From Alkalibaculum sporogenes (lineage in GTDB: Bacteria; Bacillota; Clostridia; Eubacteriales; Alkalibacteraceae): 54,817 nucleotides of DNA. A program made the position numbers and the translations under genes. Shown piece after piece: positions 1 to 8,389 of this stretch. Where the stretch lies: contig NZ_WHNX01000019.1 in assembly GCF_009362815.1 (NCBI RefSeq), positions 1-54,817 of the forward strand, in the 5' to 3' direction. Position 1 is the first letter of the stretch. Every line of letters begins with the position of its first letter. Below the pieces are notes generated by a model. That model ran no database searches, was not told the DNA's origin, and was given only the letters and a program-made list of their open reading frames with translations.

Positions 1-177
1 ATGCCGGCACTTAAAGAAGCAGTAGAAACTATTAAAGCTAGTGGATTAACTGGATTTAAAGTTATCGTTGGTGGTGCACCTGTAACTCCTGAATATGCAA
101 CTGAAATTGGCGCAGATGGTTATGCTCCTGATGCAGGTAGTGCTGCTGTAAAATCTAAAGAATTAGTAACAGCTTAA
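1..177 (+). CDS. Corrinoid (B12-binding) protein, C-terminal end only
   Basis: Open frame running in from the left edge and ending TAA at 175-177; about 58 residues are visible. The in-frame ATG at base 1 is probably an internal Met, because the visible part is only the end of a B12-binding Rossmann domain. Its features are VIVGGAPVTPEYA, then IGADGYAPDAGSAA, the C-terminal signature of MtaC/MtbC/MttC-type methyl-carrying corrinoid proteins. The His ligand region would lie upstream, outside the window. These proteins shuttle a methyl group between a substrate-specific methyltransferase and a second methyltransferase. The next gene, 28 bp downstream in the same direction, is a UroD-like methyltransferase, so the two probably form one operon. 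Family assignment is good; the methyl donor cannot be told. Confidence 0.85.
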   Translation: MPALKEAVETIKASGLTGFKVIVGGAPVTPEYATEIGADGYAPDAGSAAVKSKELVTA

Positions 178-205
178 AAACCTAAATATAAGGAGGCATC
201 GATAT

Positions 206-1183
206 ATGTTAACTAAGAGACAAAATTTAATAGAAACAATAAAAGGTGGTAATCCTGATAGATTTGTGAATCAATACGAATTTATGGAGTTGGTATTAGA
301 ATCTCGAATAGGAAAAAGTGTTCGACCAGGTCAAAAAATCGTAAATGACTGGGGTGTTACATTTAGCTGGCCAGAAGGCCAACTTGGAGGTTTCCCTGTA
401 CATGATAAAGAACATATTGTATTAAAAGATATTACAGAGTGGCGCAAGTATGTTAAAGCACCTCCTGTACCAACTTCTGATGAAGCTTGGGCACCAGCTA
501 TCGAACATGCAAATAAGATTGATCGCAATGAAGTATTTGTAGCTGCATTTGTTGCACCTGGTCTATTTGAAATGACCCATCACCTTATGAGTATGGAAGA
601 AGCATTAATGGCATTCTATGAAGAACCTGAATCAATGCATGAACTAATTGATTATCTTGCTGAATATGAATTAGCATATGCTAAAGAAATGATCAATCGT
701 ATTCATCCTGATTGCATTTTTCATCACGATGATTGGGGTAGTCAAATTTCTTCATTCCTTTCACCTGAGATGTTTGAAGAATTCTTTGTACCAGCTTATA
801 AAAAAATATATGGCTTCTATAAGGCTAATGGTGTTGAACTCATCGTTCATCATAGTGATACCTATGGAGTCAACCTAGTTCCTTCTATGATCGAAGTAGG
901 CATAGATATTTGGCAGGGAGTTATGACTACTAACAACACTCCTGAACTTATAAAAGAATACGGTAGCCAAATAACATTCATGGGCGAAATTGATAGCGGT
1001 AAAGTTGATTTCCCTGAATGGACACCTGAAATAGTAGCTGAGCATGTGGAAAAAGCTTGTAAGTCATGTGGTAAGTTATATTTTATTCCAAACTTAACTC
1101 AAGGTTTGAATTTTAGCTCATTCCCAGGAGTATATGAAGAAACAAGTGCTGCAATTGATAGAATGAGTAAAGAAATGTTTTAA
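206..1183 (+). CDS. Uroporphyrinogen-decarboxylase-like (MtaA/CmuA class) methyltransferase
   Basis: 325 residues, ATG start with AGGAGG at 191-196. It is a single UroD/MtaA-fold TIM barrel of normal length. Family features are DWGVTFSWPEG near residue 48, a central acidic patch HHDDWG near 173-178, and the metal-site segment VHHSDTYG at 214-221. MtaA-type enzymes bind zinc through His-X-Cys plus a later Cys. Here the first Cys is replaced (H-H-S-D at 215-218), although C285 and C288 are present near the C terminus. The zinc site may therefore be altered, or the protein may belong to a sub-branch that does not use coenzyme M-type thiols. Its position directly after a corrinoid protein gene supports a role in B12-dependent methyl transfer, for example O-demethylation or methylamine use. 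The substrate is unknown. A strong terminator follows. Confidence 0.85.
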   Translation: MLTKRQNLIETIKGGNPDRFVNQYEFMELVLESRIGKSVRPGQKIVNDWGVTFSWPEGQLGGFPVHDKEHIVLKDITEWRKYVKAPPVPTSDEAWAPAIEHANKIDRNEVFVAAFVAPGLFEMTHHLMSMEEALMAFYEEPESMHELIDYLAEYELAYAKEMINRIHPDCIFHHDDWGSQISSFLSPEMFEEFFVPAYKKIYGFYKANGVELIVHHSDTYGVNLVPSMIEVGIDIWQGVMTTNNTPELIKEYGSQITFMGEIDSGKVDFPEWTPEIVAEHVEKACKSCGKLYFIPNLTQGLNFSSFPGVYEETSAAIDRMSKEMF

Positions 1184-1277
1184 TTAACACACTTAAATGG
1201 CTCTTTGTCAAATGGTGTTGGTGAAGAGAAAAACAAAGATTTATAATGACAGCTTAGGAATCATTTGATGATATGAT

Positions 1278-1328
1278 CCTCCTTAAGTAGACAAGGTAAA
1301 TAACCAAATCTACTTAAGGAGGTTTTTT
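1278..1328 (+). terminator. Rho-independent terminator after the methyltransferase gene
   Basis: Perfect 14-bp inverted repeat: arm 1278-1291 (CCTCCTTAAGTAGA) pairs with arm 1309-1322, with a 17-nt loop, followed by six T at 1323-1328. The downstream arm happens to read AAGGAGG, which mimics a ribosome binding site in front of a meaningless 13-codon frame. Confidence 0.85.
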
Positions 1329-1333
1329 ATGTA

Positions 1334-1408
1334 TCTGGTAGCACATATGCTGGTGTATATGATACTGTAAATGAAGAAATCTAAAGAGTAAGTAAGGAAA
1401 TGTTTTGA
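1334..1408 (+). pseudogene. Decayed 3' end of a second UroD-like methyltransferase gene
   Basis: Reading from 1334 gives SGSTYAGVYDTVNEEI, then an in-frame stop (TAA 1382-1384), then RVSKEMF and TGA. The intact gene just upstream ends GVYEETSAAIDRMSKEMF, so order, spacing and the final residues match. This is the last 25 codons or so of a paralogue, probably left after deletion of a tandem duplicate. The upstream terminator separates it from the live gene. There is no start or ribosome binding site of its own in this frame. Confidence 0.7.
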
Positions 1409-1444
1409 TTGCAATTGCTAATTAAACCTATCTAAAGTAAGCTG

Positions 1445-1487
1445 CAGTATCTTTAAGAAGTTTTTCTTCTAAGGGTACTGTTTTTTT
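1445..1487 (+). terminator. Terminator-like hairpin with T-run
   Basis: Arms CAGTATCTTTAAGAAG (1445-1460) and CTTCTAAGGGTACTG (1466-1480) pair imperfectly with G-U pairs, followed by seven T (1481-1487). It probably ended the now-decayed duplicate gene. The rest of 1184-1597 holds only this hairpin, the remnant, and the leader of the next gene. Confidence 0.65.
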
Positions 1488-1597
1488 GTGTTTCTATTTG
1501 AATATTAATATCCATATAATAGGGATATAAGGATGGTCAAAAAAATAACATCATAAGTGTATTTGGCTATTATTCAAGATTGAAGAGGGGGATTATA

Positions 1598-3562
1598 ATG
1601 AACAAATGCAAGTATCCACGACTATTTACACCTATTACTCTGGGGAACACTTTATTCCGCAACCGTATTTTTGCTTCTCCTACTGGTTACCAGAATGTCA
1701 ATGGAGATGGTTATCTAAATGATGGAGCTGCTGCGTATTATGAGAGGAAAGCAAGAGGTGGGGCTGCAAGCGTTGCTTCTTTTGAAGGAATTGTAGACGG
1801 TGAATTTGGAAAAGGAGGTTCTAGGCATATTTGTCTGGATACTCCAAATATTGATAGCAATCTGTCTAGAATTGCGCATAGCGTAAGTAGCTATGGATCA
1901 GTAGCATCTTTAGAACTTACCCATACTGGAATGTTTGCAAACCGAGACCTTGCATTTTTTGGGGCTACATCTCAGGGGATTGCTTATGGACCAGTAGAGT
2001 GTGAGTTAGGAGGTAGGATTATCCGCCCTATGGATGAAGATATAATAGATCGTACCATTAGGAAATTTGCAGCAGGGGCAGCCCTGGCTAAGAGATGCGG
2101 ATTTGGAATGGTTACAGTACATGCAGGTCATGGTTGGTTGCTTCATCAGTTCCTATCCCCAAAGACGAACACAAGAACTGATAAATGGGGTGGTCCAGGC
2201 ATTGAAAATCGAGCACGTCTTGTAGTAGCAGTATGTGACGCAATACGCAAGGAGGTTGGTCCAGGATTTCCTATTGAAATTCGGATCAGTGGTTCGGAGT
2301 GTTATAATGGTGGTTATGATTTAGATGATGGTATTGCTATAGCAAAACAATTAGATGGTCATGTGAATCTAATCCATGTGTCGGCAGGTAATCACGAAAT
2401 AGAAGAAGTATTTGCAGTTACACATCCAAGTATGTTCCTTAGCGATGGTTGTAATGTTAAGTACGCTGCTGAAATAAAGAAACATGTAAAAACACCAGTA
2501 GCAACAATTGGTGCATTAAATGATCCACAATTAATGGAAGAAATAATTGCTTCAGGTAAAGCAGATGTTGTGGAGGTAGCACGTCAGCTTTTAGCAGATC
2601 CAGATTTCCCTAATAAGGTACGTAGTGGTAATGAAAATAAGGCTAAAAAGTGTATGCGATGTCTTTCATGTTTCTCAAGTGAATTGACAAATGGTGAACC
2701 TTACTGTGCTATCAATCCAGAAACTGGTCGAGAACTAGAAATGAAATACGATATTCCAACTGCTATAAAGAAAAAAGTTCTTGTAGTTGGTGGAGGTGTA
2801 GGCGGAATGCAGGCAGCTTTAACTTGTTCGCAAAGAGGTCATGATGTTATTCTTTGCGAAAAAAGCAGTCGTCTAGGGGGAGTTCTTCGATGTGAGGAAG
2901 ATGTTGTATTTAAGAAACCTTTAGATTATTATCTAAATCAGCAGGCAAAAGCAGTATCCGACTCTAATATTGATTTGCGTCTTAATACAGAAGTAACTCC
3001 TGAATATGTAGAAAAACTAAATGTAGATGTTATTTTTGCAGCACTAGGAGCACAAGCTGTAAAACCTAAAATTCCAGGTATCGATGGTGAAAATGTAATG
3101 TCAGCACAAGATGCTTATACAGCAATTGATAAAATAGGAAATAAGGTTGTAATACTTGGTGCAGGTCTGGTAGGCATTGAATTAGGTTTACACTTGATTA
3201 GCAAGGGGAAGAAAGTTAAGATCATTGAAATGTTAGACCATATTAGTGATGGTGGTAATTTCCTACATATCTTAGGTTTGAAGGTAGAGATTAATAAGCG
3301 TGGACTAGATATAGATTTTAATACAAAGGCTAAAGAAATTTTAGAGGATGGAGTTATATGTGAATATGTAGATGGCCATAAGAAATTGGATGCAGATACT
3401 GTAATCTATGCAGTAGGCCAGAAACCTTTACGTGAAGAAGCCATATCAATGAATTTTTGTGCTCCAGAATTTTATCAGATTGGTGATTGCATTAATCCAA
3501 GAAATATAACAAGTGCCACAAGCGAGGCATTTATGATGTCAAGAAATATCGGTCGCTTTTAA
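1598..3562 (+). CDS. NADH:flavin oxidoreductase, OYE barrel + 4Fe-4S + FAD domain (2,4-dienoyl-CoA reductase / BaiCD class)
   Basis: 654 residues from ATG 1598. A TTG at 1580 is also in frame, but the GAGGGG ribosome site (1585-1590) lies inside that extension, so 1598 is preferred. Residues about 8-340 form the FMN-binding old-yellow-enzyme barrel (FRNRIFASPTGYQN; HAGHGWLLHQFLSP; the barrel end VEVARQLLADPDFP). Four cysteines, C352, C355, C358 and C370 (spacing 2-2-11), match the 4Fe-4S site of trimethylamine dehydrogenase-type enzymes. Two Rossmann motifs follow: VVGGGVGGMQAAL near 400 for FAD, and VILGAGLVGIELG near 515 for NAD(P)H. Relatives reduce enoates, dienoyl-CoAs, bile-acid intermediates or methylamines, so the substrate cannot be fixed. 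It stands alone between terminators. Confidence 0.85.
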   Translation: MNKCKYPRLFTPITLGNTLFRNRIFASPTGYQNVNGDGYLNDGAAAYYERKARGGAASVASFEGIVDGEFGKGGSRHICLDTPNIDSNLSRIAHSVSSYGSVASLELTHTGMFANRDLAFFGATSQGIAYGPVECELGGRIIRPMDEDIIDRTIRKFAAGAALAKRCGFGMVTVHAGHGWLLHQFLSPKTNTRTDKWGGPGIENRARLVVAVCDAIRKEVGPGFPIEIRISGSECYNGGYDLDDGIAIAKQLDGHVNLIHVSAGNHEIEEVFAVTHPSMFLSDGCNVKYAAEIKKHVKTPVATIGALNDPQLMEEIIASGKADVVEVARQLLADPDFPNKVRSGNENKAKKCMRCLSCFSSELTNGEPYCAINPETGRELEMKYDIPTAIKKKVLVVGGGVGGMQAALTCSQRGHDVILCEKSSRLGGVLRCEEDVVFKKPLDYYLNQQAKAVSDSNIDLRLNTEVTPEYVEKLNVDVIFAALGAQAVKPKIPGIDGENVMSAQDAYTAIDKIGNKVVILGAGLVGIELGLHLISKGKKVKIIEMLDHISDGGNFLHILGLKVEINKRGLDIDFNTKAKEILEDGVICEYVDGHKKLDADTVIYAVGQKPLREEAISMNFCAPEFYQIGDCINPRNITSATSEAFMMSRNIGRF

Positions 3563-3591
3563 AAATTTATAAATAAGTGATTCAAACTTAC

Positions 3592-3629
3592 AAAAATAGC
3601 TCCAATCATTGGATTGGGGCTATTTTTTT
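3592..3629. terminator. Bidirectional terminator between convergent genes
   Basis: AAAAATAGCTCCAATC (from 3592), then ATT, then GATTGGGGCTATTTTTTT (to 3629). This is a 13-bp stem with one G-U pair, a T-run on the plus side and an A-run on the other side. It can serve both the reductase gene and the minus-strand ABC operon. Confidence 0.8.
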
Positions 3630-3661
3630 ACACTACTGTAACTACAAATAGGTAAAAAGTA

Positions 3662-4375
3662 TTATTCATTTACATAATGAATATAAATATCGTTCATAGA
3701 GGATATAAGCTCTAAGTCTTTGGGAATTTTTATGTAGAGTAAACTCTCTCCATTAAATCCATGTCCAATATTGTCCATATGTGATTCACTAGTAAATTGG
3801 CTTATGGTGAACTCTTTCTTTAGTTTCGAAATTGTAATTTCAACAGTATCAGGCTCTTGTAATATCAAGGTGTTACCAGAAATTTTTGCATCTACAGAAG
3901 GGATTGTTTCTGTAAAATCTATATTATCAACGATCGTAGTATTTAAATAATTAGTTAATTCTATTACTTCGTCATTAGTATCTTTTTTTTCAACTACAAT
4001 TGTAAGACTAAATTCTTCATCTTTATTAGCTGACACTTCAAGAGTATCGTCGGTATAATTAAAAGTAAACTTATCTCCAATTTTTATATTTTTGTCTATC
4101 ATCCCTTCGTAGATGGCATCAAAAGATGTATTAGGTTGATATGACTCATGATTTTCTTTAAATTCCATATACTCATATTTCTCAGAAGGAATAAAAGCAT
4201 ATAGAATAATACCTACTAGCAGTAAAAAAACGTAACTAAATAAAATTGTATGTAAAATCTTTACTTTAAATATTTTTTTTCTTGGTTTTGCAGTATTGCC
4301 TTTAATCAAATGAAATGAAAGAAATAAAATAATGATAAATATAGTGATGTTTAGAAATGCTACCATAGAACTCAT
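3662..4375 (-). CDS. Two-segment membrane protein of an ABC operon, unknown function
   Basis: 237 residues; ATG 4375 with GGAGGT 8 bases upstream, 2 nt after the permease stop. Hydrophobic segments at about residues 5-22 and 42-62 are separated by a basic stretch (KPRKKIFKVK). A long, polar, probably extracytoplasmic domain of about 170 residues follows, rich in Thr, Ile, Asp and Glu with alternating beta-type pattern. No catalytic motif was recognised. As the last gene of a GntR-ATPase-permease operon, it is likely an accessory or sensor subunit of that transporter. I do not recognise a named family. Confidence 0.6.
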   Translation of the reverse strand: MSSMVAFLNITIFIIILFLSFHLIKGNTAKPRKKIFKVKILHTILFSYVFLLLVGIILYAFIPSEKYEYMEFKENHESYQPNTSFDAIYEGMIDKNIKIGDKFTFNYTDDTLEVSANKDEEFSLTIVVEKKDTNDEVIELTNYLNTTIVDNIDFTETIPSVDAKISGNTLILQEPDTVEITISKLKKEFTISQFTSESHMDNIGHGFNGESLLYIKIPKDLELISSMNDIYIHYVNE

Positions 4376-4377
4376 AA

Positions 4378-5127
4378 TTATCTTACCTCCAATTTATTTG
4401 ACATCAATGTAGCACAGGTAAATACAACTGCTACAATGGACAAAATTTTCAGGGTAAAAATAACAAACGAAGGTTCACTAAATAAAAATTCAAATAAATA
4501 TGTTCTCAAGTCATAAAGACCTAAGGACTCAATAATAAATAATATTCCAAAAAAGCTTGCAGGTATGATAAATGTAAAAGATTTATGTAACTGAACTAAT
4601 GTTCCAACTACATATCCTAAAGCACAAAAAAGTAAAACATAAAGAATTCCTGAGCCTATACCAATTATAATTTGCTTGGCATAATCAAATAGGCTCATGT
4701 CAGCTATAAAGTTAGTGCCACCAATATAATAAAGCACAGATTTTTGTAAAAATGTTGAAAGCATAGCTGTTATTCCAGCTATTATACTAGCCGTTAGTAA
4801 AAAAAGACCATTGGATATATTGCTGTTCACTCGATTTGTGACGAAGGAAAAATCGTCATTTCTATAATTTTTAGTTGTTAACTGTATTGCCGTAATAAAT
4901 CCCCAAATCATCGTAAATACTATGACTATATCTACAGAAAAGTAGGTTATATTAATGTTCATTGTTGGAGTTCCTACTCCCATAGAATTAGCACCTGCAA
5001 AGGATAATAAAATTGAAATGACTTGTAATACTACAAGTGAAAAATATACATCGAGATAAGCCTTTGATTTATATTTATATTGTTTTTTAATGACAGATAC
5101 AGTTGTCGGTTTAGCTAAAAACATCAT
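4378..5127 (-). CDS. ABC-2 type transporter permease subunit
   Basis: 249 residues with about six hydrophobic segments (near 28-45, 55-75, 105-125, 145-170, 180-200, 218-238). This is the usual layout of small ABC-2 permeases that pair with a single ATPase. It overlaps the ATPase gene by 17 bases (5111-5127), which indicates translational coupling. Two adjacent ATGs occur (5127 and 5124), and the second is better spaced from the AGGAGG. It is related by context to the Ytr/Bcr-type exporters controlled by YtrA-like regulators. The substrate is unknown; cell-envelope stress or antimicrobial peptides are typical inducers of such operons. Confidence 0.75.
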   Translation of the reverse strand: MMFLAKPTTVSVIKKQYKYKSKAYLDVYFSLVVLQVISILLSFAGANSMGVGTPTMNINITYFSVDIVIVFTMIWGFITAIQLTTKNYRNDDFSFVTNRVNSNISNGLFLLTASIIAGITAMLSTFLQKSVLYYIGGTNFIADMSLFDYAKQIIIGIGSGILYVLLFCALGYVVGTLVQLHKSFTFIIPASFFGILFIIESLGLYDLRTYLFEFLFSEPSFVIFTLKILSIVAVVFTCATLMSNKLEVR

Positions 5128-6010
5128 CGATCCCTCCTTTGGTGTCGCTTGTTAAATATACACATAAGTCACTAGAATTAACTGGTGAAATATCAAGTCC
5201 TTCATGACGAGCATTGTCTAACTGTAGCAACACAGCTGAATTATTTTTAACAACAGCATATGTAGTTTCTGCCCCAAGGTCACTTCTATGAATTACTTCC
5301 TTGTTACGGATCCATTTTTCTAAAATCGTCCGTTTACCTTTGACACTTGTGGCATATTCTTTTAATTCTGATATAGGTATATGGAGGTGTAGTTGCCCAT
5401 CCTTCATAAGTAGTACATCTTCAAGCAAATCTTCGACTTCATCCAAATGATGACTGGATAAGAGAATTGTACGTGGATAAGCAATATAATCTTTTAATAA
5501 AGCTCGATAAAAATCCTTTCTTACGGCCGCATCCATTCCCGTTGTTGGTTCATCAAAAATAGTTAATTGACATCTTGAAGAAAGTCCTAAAATCATATTA
5601 AAAGTACTCTTCATCCCTTTAGAAAGGTTACAGTGATATTGTGATGGATCGAGAGAGAAGTAATTAAATAGACCATCGGCAAGTGCCGTATTCCAATTTT
5701 CATAGAAATTACTAGCTGTTTTTAATATTTCTGCTAGAGTCAGTGAAGAAGGAAGAGTCATTTGGTCATCGATATAAATCGAGTTTGCAGATACCATGAT
5801 ATTATTAAAGGGTTTTTCATCAAATATCTTTACTTCACCACTTGTAGCCTCTAAAAAACCAGCGAGGATTTTTAAAATCGTTGTTTTACCTGCACCATTT
5901 CTACCAATTATGCCTGTGATTTTTTCGCCTTCTATAGTAAAAGATAAATTATTTAATGCTTTTTTTGAACGATAGTGTTTTGTCACGTCTTTACAGGTTA
6001 TTACGCTCAT
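5111..6010 (-). CDS. ABC transporter ATP-binding protein, YtrB-like
   Basis: 299 residues with one nucleotide-binding domain: Walker A GRNGAGKTT near 37-45, Walker B LTIFDEPTTGMD near 145-156, and H-loop SSHH near 180. The signature is LSKGM instead of LSGGQ, a change common in YtrB/BcrA-like ATPases. The C-terminal 90 residues form the extra domain usual for ABC-2 partner ATPases. ATG 6010 is preceded by AGGAGG. It lies 2 nt after the GntR gene and overlaps the permease gene, so regulator, ATPase, permease and accessory protein are one transcript. Confidence 0.85.
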   Translation of the reverse strand: MSVITCKDVTKHYRSKKALNNLSFTIEGEKITGIIGRNGAGKTTILKILAGFLEATSGEVKIFDEKPFNNIMVSANSIYIDDQMTLPSSLTLAEILKTASNFYENWNTALADGLFNYFSLDPSQYHCNLSKGMKSTFNMILGLSSRCQLTIFDEPTTGMDAAVRKDFYRALLKDYIAYPRTILLSSHHLDEVEDLLEDVLLMKDGQLHLHIPISELKEYATSVKGKRTILEKWIRNKEVIHRSDLGAETTYAVVKNNSAVLLQLDNARHEGLDISPVNSSDLCVYLTSDTKGGIDDVFS

Positions 6011-6012
6011 AT

Positions 6013-6393
6013 TTAATTTTTCCTCCTTCTTTTATTTGCTGTTTTAATCATGTTAAATAGATCCCACTCATCTACATTTAAACGTCCTGCCTCTAATACA
6101 ATTTCGTCAATTAATTTTTGTAAGGTATGGGTTTTACGCTTATTAAGTATGAATTCTTGTGCAGTAGTAGATACAAACATACCTAAGCCTCTTTTTTTAT
6201 ATATGATGTTTTCGTCAACTAAAATATTTAGTCCCTTCGCAGCCGTAGCAGGATTAATGTTAAACATTTCGGCTAGTTGGTACTGAGAATATACTTTTTG
6301 ATCACTATTAAGATCACCACGTAGTATTTCAGTTTCTATCCATTCTGATATTTGTATATAAATGGGTTTTGATCCATCAGTATTAAGAATCAT
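6013..6393 (-). CDS. GntR-family regulator, YtrA subfamily
   Basis: 126 residues, the short YtrA form: an N-terminal winged helix (PIYIQISEWIETEILRGDL, then YSQYQLAEMFNINPATAAKGL, residues about 10-60) and only a short helical tail for dimerisation instead of a ligand-binding domain. It is the first gene of the ABC operon and is presumably an autorepressor released by a cell-envelope stress signal. ATG 6393 follows a GGGGCGGG-type ribosome site. A promoter with a palindromic operator lies just upstream (6430-6479). Confidence 0.85.
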   Translation of the reverse strand: MILNTDGSKPIYIQISEWIETEILRGDLNSDQKVYSQYQLAEMFNINPATAAKGLNILVDENIIYKKRGLGMFVSTTAQEFILNKRKTHTLQKLIDEIVLEAGRLNVDEWDLFNMIKTANKRRRKN

Positions 6394-6429
6394 ATCCCGC
6401 CCCTTTCTTTATTTATAATTTAGATACAC

Positions 6430-6479
6430 AGTGCACTACTCATGTAATGCAGTATACTAGTTTGTATGCAGAATTGCAA
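6430..6479 (-). promoter_or_regulatory. Promoter of the GntR-ABC operon with candidate operator
   Basis: On the minus strand: -35 TTGCAA (6479-6474), 17-bp spacer, -10 TATACT (6456-6451). An imperfect inverted repeat, AGTGCACTAC (6430-6439), N9, GCAGTATACT (6449-6458), matches 8 of 10 positions. It covers the -10 and start region, exactly where a YtrA-type repressor would act. The rest of 6394-6726 shows no gene. Confidence 0.65.
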
Positions 6480-6726
6480 TAGTTTTTTTAAAAGAATATT
6501 TTTTGAGCTGTTTTAAGAACAGTTTATAAAAATGTTTAAGTATATTCATTCTAAATTACATAATAATAATCTTACTATTTTAAATTAGTAAGTGGTAATG
6601 AGTATTGAATTTATAGAAAGAACTATAAAAGTGTAAATTCCAATATATGCTTAATAATTCATTTTACAAAAATTATGAAGTAACGATATAATGGATACAT
6701 AGTATGTTTAGAATGGAGGAGTTTAA

Positions 6727-7392
6727 TTGAAATTAGCGATTTTTGATTTTGACGGTACATTATTTCCTCAAGATACACTACCCTATTTACTGGCACAATG
6801 GAATAAACTAAACTATTCAAAAGCTCAATATATAAAGGTCTATGCTTCACTTATTATTTTGTATCTCAAATATAAGTTGGGCTTTAGTTCTAAGCTTTCA
6901 CGGGAACAAATGAAGTTGATTGCTATGCAAAGATTTAACAATATTTTTGAAGGGATGACAGAAAATGAGTTTATAGAGTACTTTAGACTATGTTCAGATA
7001 GACTTAAAGGGCTGTTACATAAAACAGTTGTATCAGAAGTAAACGATGCTCGTATAAATGGATATCATACAGTTCTATTATCTGGTTCGTACGACTGTCT
7101 CCTGAAACATATTGGTGATTACCTTAATTTTGATACTGTCATTGGAACTAAAGTTCATTTTAATGATAATTTGTATGATTATAGAAAACAGCTAGAAGTT
7201 GTTAGTGGAAAATTAAAACTTAAGAAAATTCAGGAAGAGTTTAAAATAATTGATTGGAAAGATAGTCGAGCTTATGGAGACAGTTTTTCGGATATAGAGA
7301 TACTTAAATCTGTAGGACAACCTATTGCAGTTAATCCCGACGCTAAATTAAAAACTATAGCAATTGAACTTGATTGGAGAATTATCTTTTAA
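6727..7392 (+). CDS. HAD-superfamily subfamily IB phosphatase
   Basis: 221 residues, TTG start at 6727 with GGAGGAG at 6715-6721. HAD motif I is IFDFDGT (nucleophile D7 and D9), motif II is LLSGSYD near residue 119, and motif III/IV is YGDSFSDIEIL near 195. An all-helical cap of about 90 residues lies between motifs I and II, typical of phosphoserine-phosphatase-like IB enzymes. The substrate is a phosphomonoester of unknown identity. It is monocistronic by context: divergent from the GntR operon, and facing the HD-GYP gene. Confidence 0.8.
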   Translation: MKLAIFDFDGTLFPQDTLPYLLAQWNKLNYSKAQYIKVYASLIILYLKYKLGFSSKLSREQMKLIAMQRFNNIFEGMTENEFIEYFRLCSDRLKGLLHKTVVSEVNDARINGYHTVLLSGSYDCLLKHIGDYLNFDTVIGTKVHFNDNLYDYRKQLEVVSGKLKLKKIQEEFKIIDWKDSRAYGDSFSDIEILKSVGQPIAVNPDAKLKTIAIELDWRIIF

Positions 7393-7588
7393 AAACAAAA
7401 AAATTAGCTATTTAATTCGACAAAATAGACTTGTCAATACAGTTAATGTAATATGTAATAAAAAATAATAAAAACTGATAAAATTTATCCCGCATTAACA
7501 GGCACTAAGACTTTTAGTTGCTACAAGCCTCTCCAACCCTGATCGGGGAAATATCAATTCTAGTAATAGGGTAGTTGTTACTTAAATT

Positions 7589-8191
7589 TTATTTTAAAGA
7601 TATAGGCGATATTACGTTTAATAATTTATGAATGTCTACATAGGGAATAATATATGGGTCAAACTGGAAGCCACTACAACTTTTTAATTCACATATGATA
7701 GCTTCAGTACTCAAAGCCTCACGATAAGGTCTAGATGAAATCATTGCATCAATAGCATCACAGATGCTAATAATTCTAGATCCAAGAGGAATTTTGTTTT
7801 TATTCAATCCATCAGGGTAACCGTCTCCATCCCATCTTTCATGATGAGATAACACAATTGTTGCAACTTCTTTGAGATCATTAGATTTGCTTAATATGTT
7901 ATAACCTATGACAGGATGTTCTTTGATCTGCTCCCATTCGTGTTTAGTAAGTTTTCCACGTTTATTTAATATACGATCAGAAATACCAATCTTTCCTATA
8001 TCATGGAGATGAGCAGCAATATGTATAGTCTCTAGTTCTAATCCTCTAATATTCAAAGTTGTAGATAATGCTAATGACATATCTGCAACTCGACTAGAAT
8101 GTCCTTGTGTATAATGATCTTTTGCATCAAGTGCAGCTGTTAAGCATTCGATGGCATCGTGCAATATAATTTTTTCACATGGGTTATCCAT
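7589..8191 (-). CDS. Stand-alone HD-GYP domain protein (putative cyclic-di-GMP phosphodiesterase)
   Basis: 200 residues, almost entirely one HD-GYP domain. Visible motifs are GHSSRVA (metal-binding His), HDIGKIGI (HD pair), HHERWDGDGYPDG (HHE and GYP motif) and the conserved ISICDAIDAM. All residues known to bind metal and c-di-GMP in active enzymes appear present. There is no receiver or sensor domain, so any input must come from elsewhere. ATG 8191 has AAGGAG upstream. Its 5' leader on the minus strand contains the structured element described at 8281-8389. Confidence 0.85.
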   Translation of the reverse strand: MDNPCEKIILHDAIECLTAALDAKDHYTQGHSSRVADMSLALSTTLNIRGLELETIHIAAHLHDIGKIGISDRILNKRGKLTKHEWEQIKEHPVIGYNILSKSNDLKEVATIVLSHHERWDGDGYPDGLNKNKIPLGSRIISICDAIDAMISSRPYREALSTEAIICELKSCSGFQFDPYIIPYVDIHKLLNVISPISLK

Positions 8192-8280
8192 TTAAAATCT
8201 CCTTATAAGTGATATTTACTATTAGATGATAATTGTTATTATATCATATATTGTAGTAAAGGTAATTATTGCCTACTTTA

Positions 8281-8389
8281 TCCTCTGCAGATTATCCTCA
8301 ACCCTTTGGGGTGACCGTCGTTGGCACTTGCTCATAGAAATCCTCTCATTTTTCGTGTTTGCATGAAAAATGAGAGGATTTCTATGAGC
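8281..8389 (-). ncRNA. Structured element with 25-bp perfect inverted repeat; shares a conserved core with 36714-36810
   Basis: Bases 8330-8354 and 8365-8389 are perfect complements (25 bp, 10-nt loop). Next to it lies CGTCGTTGGCACTTGC (8318-8332) with a small CCC-AAA-GGG hairpin beside it (about 8300-8312). The same core, CGGTCATTGGCACTTGC, again flanked by a hairpin on each side and an AATCTGC segment, occurs at 36714-36810. Both copies sit in the 5' leader of a minus-strand regulatory gene (HD-GYP here, Crp/Fnr there). It could be a cis-regulatory RNA or a dispersed palindromic repeat. I could not match it to a known riboswitch class. Confidence 0.4.

Noticed and set aside
1329-1370. Short frame MYLVAHMLVYMIL behind AAGGAGG
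   Set aside because: The apparent ribosome site is the descending arm of a terminator, and the frame is only 13 codons; the overlapping frame is the methyltransferase relic.
1598-3562. Assignment as bile-acid enzyme BaiCD or as trimethylamine dehydrogenase
   Set aside because: Domain layout fits both as well as dienoyl-CoA reductase, and no neighbour supports either pathway.
8316-8332. TTGGCACTTGC as a sigma-54 promoter
   Set aside because: The GG and GC elements are only a few bases apart, whereas a -24/-12 promoter needs about 10 bases between them. The same holds for the copy at 36751.
8281-8389. Cyclic-di-GMP riboswitch in front of the HD-GYP gene
   Set aside because: The location is tempting, but the conserved parts of GEMM-I and GEMM-II aptamers as I know them are not present.
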